Below are positions 1 through 10,772 of a stretch of DNA of 64,000 nucleotides, in pieces. Each line of letters begins with the position of its first letter. Positions within the stretch are counted from its first letter, which is position 1. This DNA comes from Melanopsichium pennsylvanicum. Lineage: Eukaryota > Basidiomycota > Ustilaginomycetes > Ustilaginales. The stretch spans positions 930,001 to 994,000 of the forward strand of contig OAPG01000003.1 in assembly GCA_900208305.1 (NCBI GenBank), given 5' to 3'. A model generated the notes under the pieces. The model had not been told where the DNA came from. It made no database searches and saw only the letters and a program-made list of their open reading frames with translations. A program made the translations under genes and the position numbers.

Positions 1-1407
1 CATACGGTCAAAGAATTTGTGACCGCCTATCATCCTCGAGTCGATTCCACGCGCTTGCAGTTCGGCTTCGATGGCACGTGAGAGATAGTTGAAGCGGAGG
101 AGGATCACAAAGTCGTTGTAATTAAGCATGCATCCAGAGTGTGCAATCAAGCGTTTGATCTCGGATGCGATGTATGCGGCCTCCAGCTGGGCTGAGCCAT
201 GGCACTTCAACACAACGGGTAGCCCACGGGGGTGTGAGGTGTAAAGACCCTTGTCTACACGCGAAGTGTCCTGCTGGACCACCTTGAGAGCGAGTTCGAG
301 GATGGCACCGGTGCTTCGATAGTTCTCCTCGAGTCGGGCTTGCTGTGTCCCTTTGAACTCTTTTGTCATCTTGTCCAGGTTGCCAATCTCTGCGCTGCGC
401 CAGCCGTAAATGCTTTGATCAGGGTCTCCCACGATACTGACAGCTTGTGATGAGCGAGCGACCAGCCGCATGAGCTCGTACTGGGTGATGTTAGTATCCT
501 GAAACTCGTCGACCAAAACATGTCGGATGTTGCTCACCACTTGGTTTTGATGACGAAAGAGTTGCACACCATAAACGAGGAGATCGTCGAAATCCAAAGC
601 ATTGGCCTCTACGAGTTGCTGTTGATACATGGAGTAGACGATCGCCATGATTGCCTTGAAAGGCGCTGAGCCGGTGAATTGCCTGCCGCCAGGGGCCTTC
701 TTCGACTGATTTTTGGATGATTCTGCATTGGCGAGCGCCTTGTACATGATAGGGTCAATCTCCTTTGCCTTGGATTTCGAGATCTCGGACATTGCGTCCT
801 CTGGCTTGATAGTGATATGCTCCTTGTCAGTCTCTGATTTGAGATCTTTGAGGATGGCTTTTAATGTGCGTTTTGCGTCGTCTGAATCAATGATGCTGAA
901 GTTGTTTGGTAGCGAGATTAGACGGCCGTACTTGCGCAAGTACCTGGCGCAGACCGAGTGAAAGGTGCCGATGACGAGGTTATCGACTCGCTCTTTACCG
1001 ATGAGCTTGACGAGACGCATCTTCATCTCGTTGGCCGCCTTGTTGGTGAAGGTGACGACTACGATATCTTCGGGCTTGAGCTGATTGGCAGTGTCGAGGA
1101 CGAGCCAGGCGACGCGTGATGTGAGCACTCGGGTCTTGCCCGAGCCTGGTCCAGCTAAGATTTGAAGGCATGATGTAGGAGGGTGCGTAGCAGCAGCCAA
1201 TTGAGATTTGGAAAGAGATCGAAGGTACGCGGTTACATTGTGGGGCTCGGCCTCGAATGGAGCGGCGTTGACATCTCTGCTACTACCCGGCTGGGGTAGA
1301 ACCTCGTCCGGTTGTGAGGCAAGGCTTGTGGCAGTGTCAAGTGTGGCGCTGGGAGACATCGGGTCGGCTTTGCTACCGAGAATATAGCTTGGCTCGGAGT
1401 CTTTCAT
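1..1407 (-). CDS. SRS2: Srs2/UvrD-type DNA helicase, 5' part (C-terminus outside window)
   Basis: This is a superfamily 1A 3'-5' DNA helicase. Fungal Srs2 strips Rad51 from ssDNA in the nucleus and limits recombination during replication. The open frame runs from an ATG at 1407 to the window edge, giving 469 codons. Visible motifs are the Q-motif-like SQLAAATH (about residue 70), Walker A GPGSGKT (about 86-92), motif Ia TFTNKAANEM, Walker B VDEFQDTN, motif III VGDPDQSIYGWRSAEI and motif IV EENYRST. All belong to the UvrD/PcrA/Srs2 family. The second RecA domain and the Rad51/PCNA-interacting tail are outside the window, so Srs2 itself rather than another UvrD-like helicase is an inference. 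A second in-frame Met lies at codon 17. No intron is needed in the visible part. Confidence 0.85.
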   Translation of the reverse strand, partial: MKDSEPSYILGSKADPMSPSATLDTATSLASQPDEVLPQPGSSRDVNAAPFEAEPHNVTAYLRSLSKSQLAAATHPPTSCLQILAGPGSGKTRVLTSRVAWLVLDTANQLKPEDIVVVTFTNKAANEMKMRLVKLIGKERVDNLVIGTFHSVCARYLRKYGRLISLPNNFSIIDSDDAKRTLKAILKDLKSETDKEHITIKPEDAMSEISKSKAKEIDPIMYKALANAESSKNQSKKAPGGRQFTGSAPFKAIMAIVYSMYQQQLVEANALDFDDLLVYGVQLFRHQNQVVSNIRHVLVDEFQDTNITQYELMRLVARSSQAVSIVGDPDQSIYGWRSAEIGNLDKMTKEFKGTQQARLEENYRSTGAILELALKVVQQDTSRVDKGLYTSHPRGLPVVLKCHGSAQLEAAYIASEIKRLIAHSGCMLNYNDFVILLRFNYLSRAIEAELQARGIDSRMIGGHKFFDRM

Positions 1408-3543
1408 ATAGTATGGGGACGTTGGAGCTGGGAGGATGAGTAATTGAAATCGGAAGCCATCCGAAAGGCTGAAGTGCTTTTGAGCAGTCGAGTCGTAAAC
1501 AGTCCTGCGATGAGGTTACGGTGCTCCCGTCGTGGTTGGTGATCGCATCGCTGGATCCGAAAATGTGAGATATACGAGTCGAACTTAGCTAGTACCTGTG
1601 TCAAGGTCGATCACACCTGCGTATAGGTGGTTGAAGGTGCGTTGGGTTCAATCAAGATTGGGTCATGGTAAAGTTGTATGCAATTTTCCTCCACTTTTTG
1701 TGTCACTTTTGCTGAACTCGACCCCTTGTTCCCGATGTTGGTCTTTTTTTTTCGTTTTGGCAGAGTCAGCGCGCGAAATTCCAGCCTCCGCGTCTGTCGT
1801 GTAACCAGAAGGTCCCGGCACTCCGGATAGCACTTGAAATCCTACCTTGGGGCCTCCTCTCAATACTCGACTATACAGATGACTGACATTCGATCACAGA
1901 TGCTGACACCTCGGAGCCGACTCTGCCAACACTCACACTGGTGTCTGTGTGAAGCGATCAAGGAATGTGGGCTTTTTGAGTCTGAGTGGCTTTACAGTCC
2001 CTACAGTATAGTACCGTTTCACGGTCGCAGCCCGACGTCACGCGTCACCACTCTGACAATCTCTGCATCAAAATGAACTCAAGCCGCCCTCAGGCAAAGT
2101 GGAAATCCGATTTGATTCCTGCGAATGTGCGTACCATGTGTGGCATGTATGAAGGGAAAGCAAATTCGGCGTCTGGCTTTTCGTGGAGTGCTGCATGGAG
2201 GTTCCACACCGACGAAATGACCCACCTCGCACTCCCACTCGACAGGCTGCTCAGTGACTCAACGGATGAGTGAGCCCACAATGGTCGCAGTATGACACGA
2301 TGTAGTCGCCTTGAGTTGATGAGCCGTAGTGAATGCTCACCAAAGACTAGTTAGTGCTGACCTTCTCGCACGACGCTTGTTAAGCACAGACTGTCCAATT
2401 TGTTGGCACGACAGCTACTGTACATACCGCAAGACCTTGCAATCGTGCTATTCCCCCCTCATCTTCCAAGCTAAGTCTCCTCATTTTCCCAAACTAAATT
2501 TGACTGATACTTTGAAAGAGATGTAGACCTCCACCTTCCCCCTTCCTTTCGTGGCTTTCGCCTTCAGCTCCCGTGTTGCCTGCATTGTCGCACCTTACAA
2601 GTTCCACCCCGGCCACCTGTTGCCGATCCCGACAATGTTACGGAGAAGCAGCCCCAATCCGAGCCTACACACTCCGAGAGGGCCTGGGCTCCTTCGTTGA
2701 GGGACACAAACAACAGCGTTGGAGGTGAATTCAATTGGACTCCCCGTGCTCTTGGCAGCAGTGTCGGTGTGCAACACAAGGATCAGAAGATTAAAACCCG
2801 GATCTACCATCATGGAATGAAAAGTGAGTGACTGAGATGAAGTCTTGCTGACCGACAAACCTTGCAGACTGATAAGGGTGAGGAGAATCATTCTTCAAAA
2901 TTGTAGCAGGACGTAAAGGATGCAGGTGAGATTCAGTACATGGACGGAAAGCCTTATGCAAACGATAAGCCCGTCTATCTGGAGTCTCCTACTTGAGCGG
3001 AGAATAGACTTTTCGAAGAGCATCTTGGACAGTGACTATCAAGCTTCTTCACCGAGTTGCGACTTTGTCATTCACTGGAAGAGAAACTGCTCTCAGCTCC
3101 TCGCTCCTTCTATATTCTTGAGTGTGCTGTCTTCGATTCGTTACCATCACCGTAGTGCGTCATCCTTTTGGCCACCTTACTATTCTCCAATTTTATCTCC
3201 AATTCTACTCACACTCATAATCGTTTCACATACAGTAATTTGGGAGTTCGGTTCGCTTCAAGCATCTTTGACAAGGGACTGTCAAAAAAAGGAAATGTCG
3301 GAGCTCTGAGTTGGGCCATGATCTTAGCTTCAAGTTTTTATCATGTATCATTCATAGACGCATAGATGCTGTGTGACAGCATTAGATGTGAAGAAACGCG
3401 TGTCTGATTGCCAAAGAAAAAAGAGTGGAAGACTGATATAAATGATATACGTAACGACAGAGTCAATATGGCGCACATGTGTATTTACTGCTAACACCAC
3501 TTCCGTCAGCTCCTTTGTCGGTGTTTGGCCCAGTAGCTTCTCC
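1408..3543. other. Intergenic, 2.1 kb, no supported gene
   Basis: No frame here has a recognisable domain, consistent splice sites or protein-like composition. The open frames are short and Ser/Cys-rich. The stretch lies between the 5' end of the helicase gene and the 3' end of the secreted-protein gene. It holds short A/T runs and several copies of the 7-mer TACAGTA or its complement (near 2003, 2418 and 3233). A non-coding transcript cannot be excluded. Confidence 0.5.
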
Positions 3544-4932
3544 CTAGACTTGCCCAGTGCCGGTGCCAGCACCGCTTGTCAGCCCATAGCTTTCTCCCGC
3601 GCCACGTCCACCACTTGCGCCTGTTCCACTTCCAGCATCGACAGCACTCTCACTCCCACTTGCAGGACTGCCCTCCGAGAGTCCCACATCCACACCACCT
3701 CCAAGTACAGCATTACTTTCTCCAGACCCTGCATTACCACCTCTAATGCCACCACTGTCTACACTCTCATCCTGTCCGCCACTGCTCATACCACCACTGC
3801 CTGTAGTTTCACCTTGTCCACCAACTTGTGCGACACCCCCGTTTGCTGTATCACCTTTGGCAGCACTACCACCGCCATCACCCGCACCAACTGCAGCTGC
3901 CCTCGCATTCCCCTTTCCAGCCTCACCTTGTCCTCCTTGCCCTCCCGATGCTTTGGGGGGACTGCCAACCAATCTTCCCGCATAGCTCGGCAAACTTACC
4001 CCTTTATTTACCTCTCCATCAGCACCATAGATCATTCCGGGCCAAGTTTGGCCTGCATTTGCAAACTTTGCTTCCTGTTCCTGGATGAGTTTGGCCGTAT
4101 GGGCTCGGAGCATTTCTCTCGTCTGTTTGTAATACTGAGCGTTGATTTGAGAGTTGTAATATGATTTCTGGACATTGTAATTGGTAACAATGCCTAAAAC
4201 GGACAACATGGTCGGGACAGCAAGCAGAGCACCGTAAAATCCCATCCATTCAATATCTCCTGGTATTCCAGGAAGTCCACGTTTGGTAACAATCGTTTTG
4301 GTATTTTTGGTGCTGGTGTTGGTGTCACTAGGTAGTCCTTTCCGAGGATCGTCGCTTTTGTTACCAGAAGAAGGTTTTTTGGAGGCCTGCTTTGAAATGA
4401 ATGTGTGATCAGAGGATGGAGGAGGAACAAGACGTGATTTGCCTAGAACCTTCCGAAAGCGACGAGTATTTTCGAGACTTGCCAGAAGAGTGTTTTCTAG
4501 ACTTGTAAGAAGAGGAATGAGGTCTCGATGAGATGCGGACCCATGATGCGTGGAGCTGAAGTGATTCGAGGTGGACTTTAACTCTCTCTGCTGAGAATAG
4601 TGTTTGTCGCGAGACTTGTGGTGATCGACTGTCTCACTGTTTAAGTCATGTCCGTGGGGATGCTTGTATTTGTTGTGCACAAAATTCGTGTGGTGCGAGG
4701 AAGCCATCTCGTTGGAAGTACGTGCGTGGTGTTTGTAAGTCATGTCTTTGCGAGACGAGTCTTCATGGTGAGCTTCTCGTGATGAGTATGACCTGCGTCG
4801 CGATGATGACCTTCGACGGTGTTCGCCATGTTGGCCATGAAAGTTAGTATCGCGGTCAGTGGCTGAAACAATATTCGTCCAGAGGATTATCACGACCAGA
4901 AAATGAATCAGGTAATGACCGAAGCAAGCCAT
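3544..4932 (-). CDS. Putative secreted or membrane protein with Gly/Ser-rich tail (unknown)
   Basis: I do not recognise a family. The open frame extends upstream to 5067, but I chose the ATG at 4932 because it begins a textbook signal peptide: [18 protein letters not shown], then a small-residue region ending near VSA and a hydrophilic mature part. This gives 462 aa. The first about 180 residues after the signal are rich in His, Ser, Arg and Lys. A dibasic KR, a possible Kex2 site, precedes [12 protein letters not shown] hydrophobic segment follows (about residues 226-248, containing [16 protein letters not shown]). The last about 130 residues are Gly/Ser/Ala-rich low complexity. Smut effectors are often cysteine-poor orphan secreted proteins, but the internal hydrophobic segment could equally make this a type I membrane protein of the secretory pathway. 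Long flanking intergenic DNA is consistent with an accessory gene. Confidence 0.6.
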   Translation of the reverse strand: MACFGHYLIHFLVVIILWTNIVSATDRDTNFHGQHGEHRRRSSSRRRSYSSREAHHEDSSRKDMTYKHHARTSNEMASSHHTNFVHNKYKHPHGHDLNSETVDHHKSRDKHYSQQRELKSTSNHFSSTHHGSASHRDLIPLLTSLENTLLASLENTRRFRKVLGKSRLVPPPSSDHTFISKQASKKPSSGNKSDDPRKGLPSDTNTSTKNTKTIVTKRGLPGIPGDIEWMGFYGALLAVPTMLSVLGIVTNYNVQKSYYNSQINAQYYKQTREMLRAHTAKLIQEQEAKFANAGQTWPGMIYGADGEVNKGVSLPSYAGRLVGSPPKASGGQGGQGEAGKGNARAAAVGAGDGGGSAAKGDTANGGVAQVGGQGETTGSGGMSSGGQDESVDSGGIRGGNAGSGESNAVLGGGVDVGLSEGSPASGSESAVDAGSGTGASGGRGAGESYGLTSGAGTGTGQV

Positions 4933-5741
4933 CTTGACCCGTCGAGAGCACAAAAACAACGTGCCAGAGTTGCACTTTGGAACGAGATGTGGCAAGAATA
5001 TGCGGATTCGGCAACGATCTTGTATCGCAAAAGGGGATCTGTGGAGAAAGATGTAGGCAGAGCTCAAAAGCGAGTGCTGGTGGGGCGATCAGAGGAGTGA
5101 GCATCACCTCTACTGTATTTGGCTAGCTGTTGACTTCACCTCAACTTCATTCCCACTCTCTTCATTTGAGCAATTCAGCCACTCAACCTTCGACTTCTGC
5201 GCTGTGCGCTGTGCGCTGTGCTGTACTCACCCCGAAAGGAGGAATACCCTCCTTCGTATCACGGCTTCTATGATACAGTATAGTACAGCACAGCCCAGTA
5301 CAGTTGAATCGATCTTGGGGATGACCTACTGTAGCAACGTCCGGAAGGCCAGCCTTGATTCTGCCGGTCCGCTTTCCGCACATGCCCTCTTCAGCCAGAA
5401 TGATGACACTGCTGTACAGTAGTGTGAGGTCATTTTCCAGACACTATGTGGGCTTGCGAGCGAAGTTCATGAGATGGGACCAATACGACACATAATCCGC
5501 AAACAAGATTGTTAGAAGGTAAAAAGACGCCTGCTTTGGGGCGTCAAGGTTCAAGCTCCTGAATAGATTGAAAAGTGAGACCAGCCAGAGGCCGTGTTGA
5601 CTACCATCTGGCAATGATGCAGTGTGTGTGTGTGATTGTCTAACTACAATACCTACCACAGCGCATGGGGATGCAATACCATGAGAAGGGGACGGAATGG
5701 AGTAGGTCGGATATAGCTCCTGCGAGGCTCCGTGTGCCTCA
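4933..5741. other. Intergenic, promoter side of the secreted-protein gene
   Basis: No coding potential was recognised. The stretch holds a short tandem repeat of an eight-base GCGCTGTG-like unit at about 5201-5223. It also has a cluster of TACAGTA/TACTGTA 7-mers (near 5275, 5328 and 5412). The right end is the 3' flank of MEX67. Confidence 0.5.
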
Positions 5742-8105
5742 TCACACGGATTGAGCAAATGCCTGAGGAGGGATGGCATTGCTGGCTTTCAAATTCTGGA
5801 AGTTGCTAAGCGCCAAATTATAGTCCCAACCGTTTTCTTGCAAGCACTGGACTGCGAAAGGGTAGATGAGACCTGTTTGCGTTGCCAGCTGAAGTGACAT
5901 GGCGTGTTGTTGTTCGTTGATGCCCGCTGCAGGAGCTTGATTCTGCAGGTGAGGCGGCAAGGCAGTCGCGCTGCCGGGAGCCGTGGGGTTCTCGACGCTC
6001 CCAGGTGCAGCAACACCTGGTTGCTGGGGGACGACTGAAGCCTGTCCGTTCTGCCGCGCCGCTTGTAAAGCCTGTTGCTGCTCAGCATTCACATCGCCTG
6101 TAGGAAGACTGTCGGGTGCCCATGCGGAAGGGCTAGAGTAGTGACGGACGACGAGCTGGTCTGAAAGGATAACGCAAGGCCAACCGGCGGCGGCGGCAGG
6201 GCTATCTGGTGGTGTGGGTGCTACTGCAAAGGTTCGGTCGAACGATCGAATGCCTTTTTTGGGCACCTCGGCATACTCGCCATGGACGTTGATGTAAAGC
6301 AGTGCTTCAGGTCGCTCCTCTCCCTTGAGGCGGGCACCGATGACATTGTTAGGCAGTACCCAGGCATCAACGACAAATTTGGACGCGTCGTTGAGCGGGT
6401 GTGATGTCTTGGGCAGCTTTCTGAGGCATGCAAGAATGGATGCCACTCCGTGATGCAGAGACTGGTGTCTTGCCTTGGGTGTGTGAACGCGCATCAGATT
6501 GCGATTGCCGTTGTCAAGGTATCGGTCAAAATTGAGCTCCTTTTGATGGGGCATCGTGTGGATGAAACCCGCCGCACGGGCCCGTGGGGGGGGGACGACA
6601 TTGAGACAGAACGAGAACTGCGCCAAAGGTGCATATGCTTCGCTGAGCTGGCTTCGATCAGAGTCGTAGAGTGTAAAGTATTGGGAGAGGAAGTTGGGCA
6701 TAATGGACCCGGCTGCTTCGTCGACAAAGCCGGGCTTGTTAGGAACGGGAAAGTTGCGCAATGGAACCTGTGCTGCATCGGCATCGACTTTCTTGGACTT
6801 TCCGCCGGATGACGGCAAGTTGGCAAAGCCCGACTCTGTTGGTGTGACTGGTTTCTGGTCGAGGAGCGTCAGGTTGCGGAACTTGGAGAGGACTTCGCGG
6901 CGATAGCCCTCTTCGTTACCGGCAGCAAGAGCACTGGCGTGGACGGGGTTGCCTGTGAGCAACAATTCTTTGAGGTTTGTGAGCTTGTGCTTTCTTGAGC
7001 CGTACGTGTCGAGATCCTTTGTCCACTTGAGCTCGTTGCCCTCAAGGGAGAGGTTTTGAAGGTGGGGGAAGTAGACCGGTAAAGAACTGACTGGTCCCAA
7101 GCTGCGGAAACCGTTGTTGGCAAGAGAGATGGTGACGACGTCGGGACAAGTCTCAGAGCATAGCTTCCATATGACGTTGCCGAGCTCCTTTGGGCAGCCT
7201 ACAACACCTGGTGGCTTGATGCCTTCTGCTTGGAGGATGGGGTCCGCGCGCATGTTCTGCAGGGAAAAAAAGAAGATCAGAAAGCAGAGTGAAGTTATGA
7301 AGAGAGAGAGAGCAGGGAAGCAGCGTCAGTCGATAATTCAATGAGGAGTGCTGTGTGATTCGATGAGATACGTACTTCTAAATTCAGAAACTTTGCTTGA
7401 GGGTTCCATCGTGATTCGAGGAAACGCTTGATGAGAGAGACCACATTCTGCGTCTTGGGCATGTCGTTGCCGGAAAAGACGATCCCGCCGCCGCCAGGTA
7501 TGCGGCCACCTCCTTGTGCTTTGGATGAGGAGATGCTCTTGAGAAGTGAAGCGGTGTTGCCGGCTCGAATGCCATCATTGACGTTGATGGCAGCCTTCTT
7601 GCCCTTTGCAGGTGGACGGTTGCCGAATGGGTTTGCACGCTGGCGTGCGATACGCCCCTGAAGCGAGCTGCCGGACCCATTCTATATTCAAGGTGAAGGG
7701 GTAACAACATCGAACGGGATGCGAAGGTACGTGGGCGGACGGGAAGCAAGTGCGATGAAGCAAAAGTAATTAGTGTGGTTGTTCTAGCTGCAGGTTGAGA
7801 GACCGTTGGCGCACATTATGATTATATGGAGCCAAGATTGCGGTATAGTCTGTCACAGCTCGAAGGTCGTTGTCGCCGTCGATAAGACTTGCTGTGCATC
7901 GGAGTGGATTGTCGGAATAACTTACGGTATTGGATGGATCAACTCCAGCATTTCTACCTGCCCTTCTGCCACCGGCTCCTCCGGTACGGCTCCTGCTTGG
8001 GCCAGCAGCATCCCGCATGCCCACATCACCGTCGGTCACGAGACCTGCATTGCGCAGAGCAGCACCGGCGATGGTGTGACCACCACGTCCACCTCTTCGA
8101 GACAT
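5742..8105 (-). CDS. MEX67: mRNA export receptor Mex67/NXF1
   Basis: Mex67 (with Mtr2) carries mRNPs through nuclear pores by binding FG-nucleoporins. Three exons assemble cleanly: 8105-7926, 7681-7376 and 7256-5742. The introns begin GTAAGT and GTACGT and end ATATAG and CTGCAG, both in phase 0, giving 666 aa. The N-terminus is Arg/Gly-rich. Exon 2 leads into leucine-rich repeats at about 200-270 (SLANNGF, NLSLEGNELKW, LKELLLTGNP). An NTF2-like domain follows from about 350 (FLSQYFTLYDSD), the module that pairs with Mtr2. The last about 55 residues form the UBA-like TAP-C domain (LATQTGLIYPFAVQCLQENG), which binds FG repeats. The NTF2 and TAP-C domains are separated by a Gln/Ala/Pro-rich linker. 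The domain order and length match the family (Mex67 about 600 aa). Confidence 0.92.
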
Positions 8106-8842
8106 TGTGTGCGCTGAGTTCAGACGTTCGAGTTTGCTTTGTACGCGAAGAAAGTCTGGCGAGAATGTGGATGATGCCGTATGCGAATTTTAAGCCAGCA
8201 AACCGATTTTGCAGGTGGTGACGAGTAGGTTTTGCCTAATTTGATGGATGGCGAGTGGAGAAGGACGCAGGAAGTTGAACATGCGACCTTGCGTGGATGT
8301 CAAGGCCTGTGAATGGGTCGCAAAGTCTCAAACCCTTATCGAACTGATTGACGATCAGGTAGGAACGGAGGGGCTCGGAGTTGTTATAGGCGTGCGCTTG
8401 TGTAGAGTAAGGAGAAGCTGCAGACGAAGAATGACGGCGAGTGAAACGGTGGTGGTGACACACAAAGGTTGTGCCGGCAGATGGAACGCGGTGCTCAGTT
8501 TAAGATTGACTTTATTTTTTATGTACGACAAAAGCAGGCACCCAGAGCCAATTTTTAGCCCTTGACTTCCCTTTTCTGTGCCTTGTATTTTTGGTTTTTT
8601 TTTGGGAATTTTTCTTTTTCTCTTGTCGAATGTATACACAGACGGAGATTTTTTTCCCTCCACATACAGAGTAGATTCTTGTCAAAGGGCCTCTTTACGG
8701 TCTCTTCTCGATCCACGGCGATGAGCCTAGCACACATAGGCAAGCGAACCAACGCTGAGGATCAGCATAAGGGATATATATGAATGTAAACTAGAATACA
8801 ATGACAGCAGAGAACAGCAAAGAGGCTAGAAAGGCGGGTTGG
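8106..8842. other. Intergenic, MEX67 promoter and RBG2 3' flank
   Basis: No gene recognised. T-rich runs occur at about 8589-8625 on the plus strand. The frames across it are short and without domains. Confidence 0.5.
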
Positions 8843-10055
8843 CTACTTTGTAAAGATACTGACAACGTCGTCAGCTGCGACGACGTGGTTGAGACCCACC
8901 TTTTGGGAAGTTGGGAACTTGCTGCTCTTTCCATATACAAGCGCATACTTGAACTTTTCGGCAAGCGCCCTGTGCACTTGATGACATACGTGCTCGATTG
9001 TCGCACCTTTGCGCACCACCAAGGGATCTGAAAGATCGGGTCTCTCACCACGCTTTTTGGTGTAGATGCGGTTGATGCCTAACTTGTCCCACATGGTATC
9101 CTTCAAATAATCAATGTTGAGATCCTTCTCGACCGAAATCACGACGGAATTGGGCTGCCTGGCAAGCTTGTCCATTTGTTCCATGCTGATCGAGTCAATC
9201 TTGTTGTACACATAGAGACATGGAACGTAGTTACGGTTGCCAAGTACCACATCGATGAACTCGTCCACAGTGATATCTTCCCTGAGCATGACATCGACGT
9301 TGTGCATCTTATAGCCCTGCAATATGGATCTGATCATCTTTTCGTCGATCTTGGTGAGGGTGAGACCCATGGCCTTGGTGATGACAATACCGCCGGTGTT
9401 CTTTTTGCGAAGGCCGACGTCTGGTTTGGTCTTGTTGAGACGGATGCCGACAGCCTCGAGTTCCTTTTCAAGCAGTGCACGGTGTGTGTCGGGTTTGGTG
9501 GCATCGAGCATGATGATGATCATGTCTGCCGTCTTAGCGACAGCAACAACTTGACGACCACGACCTTTTCCTTCGGAAGCTCCTTCGATGATACCGGGCA
9601 AATCGAGGATCTGGATTTTGGCTCCTTCGTACTCGAGCACGCCGGGTTGACAAGTGAGGGTGGTGAATTCGTATGCGGCGGCTTCCGATTTGGTATCTGT
9701 GACTTTGGAGAGGAAACTCGACTTTCCGACGGATGGGAAACCAATGAGAGCGACTCGAGCATCACCGGATTTCATGACATCGAAACCCTCTCCAGGTTTT
9801 CCCGACTTCTTTTGCGGTTCAAGAAGCTCATGACGGAGCTTTGCGATTTTGGCGCGCAGCTGACCAAGGTGATATCTGCAGATAGTGGCAGAAGGGCAGG
9901 CGGAGAGCAAGAACATGGTTCACGTAGTTAGTAACGGATGAGATGGGAGCTTGAGCTGTGACTGTGGGACGCAGGTGCACTCACTCTGTTGCCTTGTTCT
10001 TTTGAGTCCTGGCGACCTCATCTTCGAGCTCCTTGATCTTTTCAACGACACCCAT
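8843..10055 (-). CDS. RBG2: Developmentally regulated GTP-binding protein 2 (Rbg2/DRG2)
   Basis: This is a cytoplasmic OBG-HflX-type TRAFAC GTPase. In yeast Rbg2 works with Gir2 in translation and the amino-acid starvation response. Two exons: 10055-9985 and 9875-8843. The intron starts GTGAGT and ends CTGCAG and splits the Glu codon of the conserved ATEYHLG stretch, giving 367 aa (human DRG2 is 364). Motifs are the N-terminal ARTQKNKAT, G1 GFPSVGKS, G2 region YEFTTLTCQPG, G3 DLPGIIEGA, GKGRGRQV, G4 NKID and a C-terminal TGS domain ending DDVVSIFTK. The EYHLG and KSGDARVALIGFPSVGKS signatures favour DRG2 over DRG1. An ATG-initiated frame starting at 9916 exists within the intron, but it lacks the conserved N-terminus, so the spliced form is preferred. 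Confidence 0.94.
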
Positions 10056-10772
10056 ATTTGGGAGAGATGTACGGGATGACTTGCGCTATGTGTGATGCGT
10101 TGGTGGCGGTACGAACGAGGAGATTGATCAACAGGCAGCGAGAGTGATGATCAGATACAGAGTGCTCAGCATTGTGGCTGGTATCCTATTTGATTGTTAG
10201 ATTGGATTCAAAGTTGATGTTGTTAAGCCTTGGCAAGTAATTGTGATTTTTCGCGAGCACGTGACTGCTAAGTGAGGACGCCCACATGTGAGCGTATGTG
10301 ATCACAGGAGATCAACACTAATCACTGGCCGTTGCCGCTAGGGCAGTGTATTATTGTATACACTCTCACACACGGCAAACGAGCGTAAATGTACTTTTTG
10401 ACGAACAACTGGTCAACCGCAGGTTCAAGGCTGGAGCGGATAGGTCAACCGTGTCAAGAGTACTGTAGTGAGAAATTGAGCCATCACATCAATACTCTCT
10501 TTCCCTACCGTGTTTGGCAAGAGACGAGATAAGTAAAAGCAGAGCAACACACACACACACACACGCCCACACACACACACGCCCACACACACACAAACAC
10601 ATACACACACATGTCCCTGCTTTGCTCGAGCCACACCCCAGAAAACATCGCTTACTTTTGTTCTCCCTCAAACTCTCTCGTATCCGTATCAACGTGTTTT
10701 CATCCAACACCGCACATCATCATCTAGCTCTCTCTCTCTCTTTCACCATCTCAACTCCATCACTGGTTCGGC
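10056..10772. other. Divergent promoter region of RBG2 and the CBS-PB1 gene
   Basis: This 717-bp divergent intergenic region has no coding potential recognised. It contains the CA microsatellite listed separately and, nearest the plus-strand gene, pyrimidine-rich DNA (CT run at about 10728-10743) typical of fungal core promoters. Confidence 0.5.
10547..10611. repeat. Interrupted (CA)n microsatellite
   Basis: The run is CA dinucleotides broken by two GCCC interruptions and a few A/T substitutions over about 65 bp. It sits about 160 bp upstream of the CBS-PB1 gene start, so it may lie in the promoter or 5' UTR. It is probably length-polymorphic between strains. Confidence 0.9.

Noticed and set aside
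9176..9931. 251-codon plus-strand frame opposite RBG2
   Set aside because: Antisense shadow of the GTPase gene; composition (Asp/His/Val/Gly-rich) mirrors its codons and no motif is seen.
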